Shown here in pieces: positions 8,593 to 14,978 of a stretch of DNA of 33,249 bases. The notes beneath the pieces are model-generated. The model made no database searches. It saw only the letters and a program-made list of their open reading frames with translations, and was not told where the DNA came from. Made by a program: the position numbers and the translations under genes. The first letter of the stretch is position 1. Every line of letters starts with the position of its first letter. Source of the DNA: DATEZO01 sp035255485 (lineage in GTDB: Bacteria > Pseudomonadota > Gammaproteobacteria > Burkholderiales > Burkholderiaceae_D); NCBI GenBank assembly GCA_035255485.1, contig DATEZO010000141.1:1-33249 (forward strand), in the 5' to 3' direction.

Positions 8593-9090
8593 CTAGTGCT
8601 TGGTGTTCTTCAGCACCGCAAACGGCGATACCTTTTCCGTGCGTTCCAAGGCATTCAGCGCTGCCTTATCCGGACAAATATCGTGCTTCGGCGATAATGG
8701 CAACGCAAGCAAGGCTTCGTCTTCAATTAATTCAGCGATATTCATTGCATCAGAGCCGACAATAATATCCACACTCTCATCTGCCAGCAAAACGTCGATT
8801 TCATCGACATTTGCCTCATTTTTTGCAAGAATCAGCGTGGATTCCGAGCTAATATCGAATGCAAATGATGTCAAGCACCGTTGACACATCAGCTTCACCG
8901 TACCGGAGATCGAAAGCGTCAACATTGGATGCCCAAAATTGTCGCTTCCCCCTTGTAAAATCCAGTGAACGATACCCGACTGATCAGCCGTATCCTCCTT
9001 CAGCCGAACCAGCTCGGCCACCGGAATGGCATCTTCACGCCGCTCCTTGAGCCGACAAAATTCAAAGGCGTCGATCACAGAAGGATGCAT
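8593..9090 (-). CDS. yceD: YceD family protein (DUF177)
   Basis: This is a 165-residue acidic protein of the YceD/DUF177 family, whose member in E. coli and plants is linked to 23S rRNA accumulation. A central MCQRCL pair (Cys69, Cys72) and the segment ISGTVKLMCQRCLTSFAFDI match the family core. The C-terminus has DEALLALPLSPKHD-C and SPFAVL, also conserved. It precedes rpmF, the invariant neighbour of yceD, and is divergent from the maf-type gene. The start ATG at 9090 has no obvious ribosome binding site, and I see no better candidate. The molecular role is not established. Confidence 0.88.
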   Translation of the reverse strand: MHPSVIDAFEFCRLKERREDAIPVAELVRLKEDTADQSGIVHWILQGGSDNFGHPMLTLSISGTVKLMCQRCLTSFAFDISSESTLILAKNEANVDEIDVLLADESVDIIVGSDAMNIAELIEDEALLALPLSPKHDICPDKAALNALERTEKVSPFAVLKNTKH

Positions 9091-9196
9091 AAATTAAAGC
9101 TGACTCTGGAAAACCTGAGATAATAACAGCCTTTTTCCTTACTCGTCAAAGCCTTGGTTTTTTTTGTTGAATGATTGTTTAAATGACTATCAAATA

Positions 9197-9811
9197 ATGC
9201 CTTGTTCCCCCCTACAACCCCGTCTGATCTTGGCTTCAAGCTCAAGGTACCGCAAGGAATTGCTTTCGCGGTTACAGCTCACATTTGATGTGATTGCGCC
9301 GCACATTGATGAAACCCCTCGGCCGGAAGAATCACCGGAAACAACTGCGTTGCGCCTCGCGGAAATGAAGGCGGCGGCAGTATCCGAGGAAGTGCCAGAG
9401 TCACTTGTAATTGGGTCCGATCAGGTCGCGACATTAGGTGGCGAGCAAATAGGTAAACCCGGCTGTCATGAGAATGCGTTGAGACAATTACAAAAAATGC
9501 GAGGTCGCAAAGTGATTTTTCATACAGCACTTTGTTTGCTGGATAGCCGAAAAAGCACTCATGAACATATCGTACAGCGCGAAAATATACAGACTTTTGT
9601 AACTTTTCGCGATTTGCCGGACGATGACCTGGAGGCCTATTTGCGCATCGAGCAACCATATGATTGTGCCGGAAGCGCAAAAAATGAAGGATTGGGGATT
9701 ACTCTCATTGATAAAATTGAAAGTACCGATCCAACTGCATTGACAGGATTGCCGTTGATTGCCTTGACGACAATGCTTCGTCGCACCGGCATAAAACTCT
9801 TTTCCCGCTAA
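9197..9811 (+). CDS. yceF: Maf/YceF-family nucleoside triphosphate pyrophosphatase
   Basis: Maf-fold enzymes hydrolyse non-canonical or methylated nucleotides to the monophosphate and pyrophosphate; the YceF branch prefers m7GTP. The protein has the LILASSSRYRKELL substrate motif, the DE pair in APHIDETPRPEE, the ALRLAEMKA helix and the catalytic GSDQVATLGGEQIGKPG loop. The YDCAGSAKNEGLG segment corresponds to the family's conserved EGLG region. The SSSRYR motif and the position next to yceD-rpmF both point to YceF rather than the dTTP/UTP-specific Maf. I start at the ATG at 9197 (204 residues); a TTG at 9164 in frame would add a non-conserved stretch. Confidence 0.9.
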   Translation: MPCSPLQPRLILASSSRYRKELLSRLQLTFDVIAPHIDETPRPEESPETTALRLAEMKAAAVSEEVPESLVIGSDQVATLGGEQIGKPGCHENALRQLQKMRGRKVIFHTALCLLDSRKSTHEHIVQRENIQTFVTFRDLPDDDLEAYLRIEQPYDCAGSAKNEGLGITLIDKIESTDPTALTGLPLIALTTMLRRTGIKLFSR

Positions 9812-9852
9812 GTAGATTCGCATTCAATATTCATTGCCATATATCAAACAAC

Positions 9853-10605
9853 ATGCCAGGCACTCTGTACCTTATTCCTAATACATTGGGTCAAGCCGAT
9901 TCGGCGACAGACGAGCCATTGGCACTAGTTATCCCGAATAATGTACAGGCAATTACCGCGAGGCTGGATTACTTTATCGCCGAAAATGCAAAGACGGCGC
10001 GTGCATTCCTTAAACTTGTGTCATTGAACCATCCGCTTGTAAAACCGTTACAGGAAATCCAAATTGATGAACTCAATATCAATACATCGGATTCCGCGCT
10101 GCCTGCTTTATTGAGCCCACTTTTGAACGGCCGGGATGCCGGTTTGATATCAGAAGCAGGAGTGCCAGCTGTGGCCGATCCAGGAGCGAATCTTGTACGC
10201 CTGGCGCATATGAACACTATCCCGGTCAAACCTCTGGTCGGCCCATCGTCTCTTTTGCTTGCTCTTATGGCAAGCGGCCTCAACGGTCAGAGTTTCGCAT
10301 TCAACGGTTATTTGCCAGTGGATGTAAACCAGCGCATGAAGCGCATCAGGGAGCTTGAAAACCGATCGCGGCAGGAAAAGCAAACGCAATTATTCATTGA
10401 AACGCCCTATCGCAATACCAGCTTGCTGGATGCGCTTGCAACAACCTGTCGCGCAGACACGTTAATATGCGTGGCAACCGATTTGACATTGAATTCTGAA
10501 GTAATCAATACCCAAACAGCAGCAATATGGAAGAGTAATATCGCTTTAGGGAAGACGCAGGATTTTCACAAAAAACCAACAGTATTCCTGTTTCTTGCAA
10601 AATAA
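9853..10605 (+). CDS. RsmI-like SAM-dependent methyltransferase (tetrapyrrole methylase fold)
   Basis: The 250-residue protein resembles the RsmI (16S rRNA 2'-O-methyltransferase) group of the tetrapyrrole methylase superfamily. It begins GTLYLIPNTLG in place of the usual LYVVATPIGN, then has AGLISEAGVPAVADPGANLVR, corresponding to RsmI's LISDAGTP-SDPG loop, and GPSSLLLALMASGLNGQSFAFNGYLP. Several residues at the SAM-binding loops differ from true RsmI (for instance NTLGQ for TPIGN), so this is likely a paralogue with another substrate. It follows the yceF gene by 41 bases on the same strand and ends in a terminator. Target unknown. Confidence 0.75.
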   Translation: MPGTLYLIPNTLGQADSATDEPLALVIPNNVQAITARLDYFIAENAKTARAFLKLVSLNHPLVKPLQEIQIDELNINTSDSALPALLSPLLNGRDAGLISEAGVPAVADPGANLVRLAHMNTIPVKPLVGPSSLLLALMASGLNGQSFAFNGYLPVDVNQRMKRIRELENRSRQEKQTQLFIETPYRNTSLLDALATTCRADTLICVATDLTLNSEVINTQTAAIWKSNIALGKTQDFHKKPTVFLFLAK

Positions 10606-10615
10606 TCAGAAATGC

Positions 10616-10646
10616 AAAACGGCGGTATTGCGCCGCCGTTTTGTTT
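10616..10646 (+). terminator. Intrinsic terminator after the methyltransferase gene
   Basis: A perfect 10-base stem (AAAACGGCGG at 10616-10625 with CCGCCGTTTT at 10633-10642) with a 7-base loop is followed by more T-rich sequence. It begins 10 bases after the stop codon. Because the stem ends in A/T runs on both sides it could also work for transcripts arriving from the minus strand. Confidence 0.85.
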
Positions 10647-10665
10647 GCCCCCGAACGGGACAACT

Positions 10666-10904
10666 TTAAAGAGTCTGAGACTCTTTAATACCGCATTATC
10701 AATGCGGTAATCAGCTCGTCGGTATCAGAGTACATTCACGCTCGATAACCACTTCCTTTCAGAAGAGTACACGTAAGTTTCAATATACGCCAAACTTTTA
10801 AAGTTACAAGGTATTAAACGATAGCAGCATTACTGCTTCTTACTTTATTTGCGTATCCGTTATACGGATTGGATCAGAAATTGCATGCTTTAATTATCAA
10901 GCAT
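10666..10904. repeat. Cluster of six inverted repeats in a convergent gap
   Basis: After the terminator, the gap up to the SppA-like gene (10606-11026) holds no gene but many perfect inverted repeats. They are TTAAAGAGTC/GACTCTTTAA (10666-10688, loop TGA), TACCGCATT/AATGCGGTA (10689-10709, loop ATC), AACTTT/AAAGTT (10793-10805), AGCAG/CTGCT (10823-10837), ATCCGT/ACGGAT (10855-10869) and ATGCTT/AAGCAT (10885-10904). The first two abut with no base between. The region is A/T-rich and lies between converging transcripts. The function is unknown. Confidence 0.6.
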
Positions 10905-11026
10905 AATATGGCGCGCGGTATAAATTGAGTATCGCTATTCTTTATTCTGATCTTTCTCTTATTAATCAGGTAGATTTAGGCAGATTTCGGCTGCCACAAT
11001 GAACGAAACTGCAATACATCAATAAA

Positions 11027-12055
11027 TCAGTGAATACTTGGTCTTATGCCACTCCAGCCAGCCTTTACGGCACCAGCGCCTACTGCTGCACCAAATTTTT
11101 TCAATACCCGCTCCGGCAAGCCCTCATGTTCGGTGTAGTCTACAATATCTTCTGCTTTAAGTACTTCCCGCGCAACACTGTCTACCGTTCCGAAACCATC
11201 TGCCAAACCCATCTCGATTGCCTTGGCGCCGCTCCAGAACAAACCGGAAAATACTTCCGGAGATTCCTTGAGCCGCTTACCGCGCCCTTGCCTGACTACA
11301 TTGATGAATTGCTCATGGATTTCATTCAGCATTTGTTGTGCGTAATCTTTCTGTTTGAGTGACTGAGGGCTGAAAGGGTCCATGAAACCCTTGTTTTCAC
11401 CTGCCGTCATTAAACGTCGCTCAATACCCAGTTTTTCCATCAGGCCGGTGAAACCAAATCCATCCATCAATACGCCGATCGAGCCAACAATGCTTGCCTT
11501 GTTAACATAGATTCTGTCTGCCGCTGCAGCAATATAATAACCGCCCGATGCACAGATTTCATCAACTACAACATAGATCGGCTTTTGTGGATAATCCTTA
11601 CGCAAACGAGCTATCTCGTCATTAATCATTCCTGCCTGGACCGGGCTGCCGCCAGGGCTATTGATATGCAAAATGATGCCGACGGAGCCAGCATCCGCAT
11701 AGGCTCTGTCAAGCGCCGGGATTACCGTACTGGCCGCGCCAGGTCCGTTCGCCTCAATCGTTCCATCGATTTCTATCAATGCGGTATGGGGACCGAACTG
11801 CTCGATTTCCGAGCTGCTAAAGTCAAATGCCAGCCATAGTCCGAATGCAATCATGCCCACCATGACAAGTTTGAAAAAAATGCTCCAGTGCCGGCGTGCG
11901 CGTTGTTCTCGCAACGAAGCAAATGCAAGCTTCTCAATCAGTTCGCGCTCCCACCCTTCCTTTTTCACTGTGCCATCACTGGATTTCTGATATCCCGGTG
12001 CAGACGGCTGTGATAAGGGGTCTTGTGGCGTATTTTCAAAATTTTCGTTACTCAT
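11027..12055 (-). CDS. sppA: S49-family signal peptide peptidase (SppA-like)
   Basis: This is a membrane-anchored serine protease that digests signal peptides or other membrane peptides. The 342-residue protein has a soluble N-terminus, one membrane helix at about residues 58-78, then a ClpP-like fold. Motifs are LHINSPGGSPVQAG (oxyanion region, 129-142), nucleophile Ser170 in ICASGGYYIAAAAD, GSIGVLMDGFGF (191-202) and the likely general base Lys222 in MTAGENKGFMDPF. The length is that of the short single-domain SppA rather than E. coli's double-domain 67-kDa form. It is last in a minus-strand run rluC, HAD phosphatase, Rieske, sppA, 27 bases after the Rieske stop. Confidence 0.9.
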   Translation of the reverse strand: MSNENFENTPQDPLSQPSAPGYQKSSDGTVKKEGWERELIEKLAFASLREQRARRHWSIFFKLVMVGMIAFGLWLAFDFSSSEIEQFGPHTALIEIDGTIEANGPGAASTVIPALDRAYADAGSVGIILHINSPGGSPVQAGMINDEIARLRKDYPQKPIYVVVDEICASGGYYIAAAADRIYVNKASIVGSIGVLMDGFGFTGLMEKLGIERRLMTAGENKGFMDPFSPQSLKQKDYAQQMLNEIHEQFINVVRQGRGKRLKESPEVFSGLFWSGAKAIEMGLADGFGTVDSVAREVLKAEDIVDYTEHEGLPERVLKKFGAAVGAGAVKAGWSGIRPSIH

Positions 12056-12082
12056 TTTCCACTCATTTGACTCTGCATGAGC

Positions 12083-12487
12083 TTATGCTCTTGCCGGCCT
12101 GATATATTGATCTGGTTGCCAGAATATCTGGTTATTTTTTTCGCTGATCATGATGGGGCGCAAACGACCGCCCCGACACGGACCTCCCATGCATCGTCCG
12201 CTTTCTGGCGCATAAATGGCGCCATGCGTCGAACACATCAAATACAATCCGCTGGATTCAAAAAACTCTCCTTGCGCCCAGTCGAGCTCGATCGGTACAT
12301 GTGCGCATCGATTCAGGTAAGCGTAAACGATGCTGTTGTATCGTACGGCGAATCCCGTCGTGTCTTCGCCAAAAGCGGTAACGGGAAAGCGCACGCCTTT
12401 ACCTCCATTCACCAGATCGGCAGATGCACAAATGGGAATGAGCTCTTCGGACATTGTCAATTCGTCTTCCGGATTTGCATCATGCAT
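12083..12487 (-). CDS. Small Rieske [2Fe-2S] protein
   Basis: This is a 134-residue ferredoxin-like Rieske protein. The cluster ligands are complete: Cys61 and His63 in NRCAHVPIEL and Cys85 and His88 in LMCSTHGAIY, followed by a proline-type loop SGRCMGGPCRGGRLRP. It lacks signal peptide, membrane helix and any oxygenase domain, so it is a stand-alone electron carrier or regulatory subunit. The ATG at 12487 overlaps the phosphatase stop (ATGCATGA); an in-frame ATG at 12454 (MSEELIPIC) with GGAAGA upstream is an alternative start. The partner is unknown. Co-location with a HAD phosphatase and rluC is common in Burkholderiales, by my recollection. Confidence 0.85.
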   Translation of the reverse strand: MHDANPEDELTMSEELIPICASADLVNGGKGVRFPVTAFGEDTTGFAVRYNSIVYAYLNRCAHVPIELDWAQGEFFESSGLYLMCSTHGAIYAPESGRCMGGPCRGGRLRPIMISEKNNQIFWQPDQYIRPARA

Positions 12488-13139
12488 GATCAATCAGCCA
12501 GGCATGCAGATCCCGAACCGAATTTGCCGAATACAATGGATCAAGTTCACGCAACTCTTGTTCAGGATGCGCGCCATACTGTACCGCGATCCCGGCAGCG
12601 CCGGCATTGCGCGCCATTTGCAGGTCGTGAGTCGTATCGCCGATCATTACCGTACGATGCATATCCTGGCCCAATTCACGCGTCAGCTCATGGAGCATGG
12701 CCGGATGCGGCTTTGAAAACGTCTCATCGGCGCAGCGGGTTGCGTCGAAAAGAGACAGCAGTTTGACCGAGTCGAGCGCACGATTCAGTCCCACGCGGCT
12801 TTTGCCGGTGGCAACTGCAAGAAAATATCCCAAATGCGACAATTCCGTCAGCATTTCCCGTACGCCATCAAATAGCGTCAAGTCATGGTCCTTTATCAGA
12901 TAGTGATATCGATATCGCTCCACCATGCGCGGATAATATTTTGGATCAAGATCCGGCAGCACCGCCTGCATTGCATCTTGCAAGCTTAAACCTATTACAT
13001 GAGATGCGCTTTTGTAGTCTGGTATTGGCAAGCCAAGATCTTTTGCGCCTGCCTGGATGCACTTGACAATGGTTGCCGTGCTATCCATCAATGTGCCATC
13101 CCAATCGAATACGATAAAGTCGAATTGCTTTTTGCTCAT
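12480..13139 (-). CDS. HAD-family phosphatase (Gph-like)
   Basis: This is a 219-residue HAD subfamily IA hydrolase of the phosphoglycolate phosphatase type. All four motifs are present: nucleophile Asp12 and acid Asp14 in FDWDGTLMDS, Thr111 in AVATGKS, Lys143 in SKPHP, and Asp168/Asp172 in MIGDTTHDLQMA. A helical cap lies between residues 20 and 90. The true substrate cannot be read from sequence; phosphoglycolate or another small phosphate ester is possible. The frame extends eight codons upstream to an ATG at 13163, but that ATG directly abuts an AAGGAG, leaving no spacing, so I use 13139 (MSKKQFDF). It follows rluC and overlaps the Rieske gene. Confidence 0.85.
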   Translation of the reverse strand: MSKKQFDFIVFDWDGTLMDSTATIVKCIQAGAKDLGLPIPDYKSASHVIGLSLQDAMQAVLPDLDPKYYPRMVERYRYHYLIKDHDLTLFDGVREMLTELSHLGYFLAVATGKSRVGLNRALDSVKLLSLFDATRCADETFSKPHPAMLHELTRELGQDMHRTVMIGDTTHDLQMARNAGAAGIAVQYGAHPEQELRELDPLYSANSVRDLHAWLIDHA

Positions 13140-13242
13140 GTATCGCGACGATTTTCTCGTCATCTCCTTGTCATTGCGTCAATTCATTTTGAATTAGATT
13201 TTTCCATCACGTGCACTTTTTTGGCCTCACTTTCTCACGATC

Positions 13243-14250
13243 TCACGATGATGTTTGCTTCAAGCTTTTCAGGAATTGTTCGCATTCAGGCGGCAAAAGT
13301 GCATTCAACGTTACTGGCTTGCCGGTTTCCGGGTGCAGGAAAGTGATCTGATGGGCATGTAAGAACATGCGCTTTAAGGCAATACGGTCATTTTCCGCTT
13401 TTTGCAAAGACCGATTCAAGGCAAAATCGCCATACTTGTCGTCGCCCGCGATCGCAAAACCGCTAGAAGCAAGATGCACGCGTATCTGGTGCGTTCGGCC
13501 GGTTTTCAACTCCGCTTCCAGCAAGGCAAAAGTTTCGTATTTTCGCAGTAGCGTAAAAATCGTGTGCGACGCCATTCCATCCGACTGTACCCTGACGCGG
13601 CGCTCCCCATCCGGCGTGTTGTATTTAAATAAAGGCAATTTGATATGTTGCTTGCGGTTTTTCCAATCCCCATGTACCAATACCAAATAACGTTTGTCTG
13701 TTTGTCCGCTACGCATTTGCTCATGCAGATTGATCAGCGCGGAGCGTTTTTTTGCGAGTAACAAGACACCAGAGGTTTCCCGGTCAAGACGATGTACCAG
13801 TTCCAGGAATTTCGCCTCGGGCCGCGCTGCACGCAATTGTTCAATCACACCATAGCTCACGCCGGAGCCGCCATGCACGGCAACGCCAGCCGGCTTGTCG
13901 ATTACCAGCAAATGGTTATCTTCCAAAAGTATCCTGAATTCGGCGCCCGGAACAACTTGGGGGGCTTTCTCCGTCATCCTTATCGGAGGAATACGGACAA
14001 TATCGCCTTCTTCCAGGCGGTACGTCTGATCGACGCGGCCTTTATTAACGCGTACTTCGCCAGATCGCAATACCCGATAAATGTGGCTCTTAGGCACGCC
14101 CTTGCAAATGCGCAGCAGAAAATTATCAATTCTCTGTCCTGCCTCTTCATCGGAAATTGCAAGCCGTTGCACCTGTGGAGGAACTTGCGCCGGGCGGGAA
14201 AGTGGGGATATTTCAGAAGCTTTCCCGGGAAATATCGCTAAGTCCTTCAT
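13243..14250 (-). CDS. rluC: 23S rRNA pseudouridine synthase RluC
   Basis: RluC isomerises uridines in 23S rRNA (955, 2504 and 2580 in E. coli). The 335-residue protein has an N-terminal S4 RNA-binding domain (about residues 38-95, QRIDNFLLRICKGVPKSHIYRVLRSGEVRVNKGR) and the RluA-family catalytic domain with Asp156 in LVHRLDRETSGVLLLAK. The motifs TGRTHQIRVHLAS and AGDDKYGD complete the active site. It is divergent from rne, the classical rne-rluC arrangement of many proteobacteria, which supports RluC over RluD. Start at the ATG at 14250. Confidence 0.93.
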   Translation of the reverse strand: MKDLAIFPGKASEISPLSRPAQVPPQVQRLAISDEEAGQRIDNFLLRICKGVPKSHIYRVLRSGEVRVNKGRVDQTYRLEEGDIVRIPPIRMTEKAPQVVPGAEFRILLEDNHLLVIDKPAGVAVHGGSGVSYGVIEQLRAARPEAKFLELVHRLDRETSGVLLLAKKRSALINLHEQMRSGQTDKRYLVLVHGDWKNRKQHIKLPLFKYNTPDGERRVRVQSDGMASHTIFTLLRKYETFALLEAELKTGRTHQIRVHLASSGFAIAGDDKYGDFALNRSLQKAENDRIALKRMFLHAHQITFLHPETGKPVTLNALLPPECEQFLKSLKQTSS

Positions 14251-14978
14251 TTTGAATATATAATTGCTGCGCAGTGGTTGTTACGCTGCGACGCGTGTAA
14301 GAATAAAAAGCACATTCTACACAGGGGCGTCTCTATCGGCCTCGCCATTTTGCAAATTCGATGAGAAAGATGTGTACGCATCATTCTTCCGCGAGTCAGG
14401 GTTGCACCGTTGTTGCAATCGGATAACGCGCATGAATGCGGGACAAGATTATTTGGATTGTATGGATATAAATCCGGCAAGCTCTCCTGATGTACGGAAG
14501 CTTGCTGGTTGATGTGGTCGAACCCGTTTGCCGATTTTGCTGAACCCATGTTTTGTTCGGCTCACCAAGCTGCTCACCGTCTGAAGTTGCACTCATGCGC
14601 TCGAATTACGCGAGACGTGCGGCGCAGCGCAGATCGGGTATGTGCTCGGCATCGTGATCGGCTTCATCCGCGCCCGTTACGGCAAAGCGCATTTGCGCCG
14701 TTTTGCTGCACGCCAAGGCAATTCCCTCCCAAGTATTCCGTTCCAGCGTACATCCCGATACTTTTGCTGCAACAGATGATCTGCTTCACCGCTGATGAAC
14801 CATGGAAACGCGTTTTTTTGGGCGCTGTGTCATTGCGAATACGCGCGATAGCAAAATGATCGCTGTAATTATTTGCACCCACTCGGCCCCGAAAGCAATC
14901 CGCTTTCTGTCGTTTCGTGAATGAAAGAGCACATTATCCGCAGCAGTGTTGACCTTCGGGTCGCGGAGCAAATATAAA
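14251..14978 (+). other. Gene-free divergent region and probable rne leader
   Basis: This 728-base gap between rluC and rne holds no reading frame that looks like protein on either strand. It must contain both divergent promoters, but I could not fix a convincing -35/-10 pair. A hairpin GCGC-ATTT-GCGC flanked by AAA/TTTT lies at 14683-14705. RNase E mRNAs in other bacteria have long structured leaders that let the enzyme control its own mRNA, so most of this region is plausibly that leader; this is inference from family knowledge. Confidence 0.4.

Noticed and set aside
10666..10904. Considered as a CRISPR array or tRNA-like cluster
   Set aside because: The stems are all different in sequence and spacing, with no repeated unit and no cloverleaf.
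12077..12766. A 229-codon plus-strand frame across the Rieske and HAD genes
   Set aside because: It spans two well-supported genes on the other strand and shows no protein-like motif.
14247..14859. Open frames of 80-116 codons in the gap before rne
   Set aside because: Their translations are rich in Cys, His and Arg with no hydrophobic pattern or domain, and none has a good ribosome binding site.
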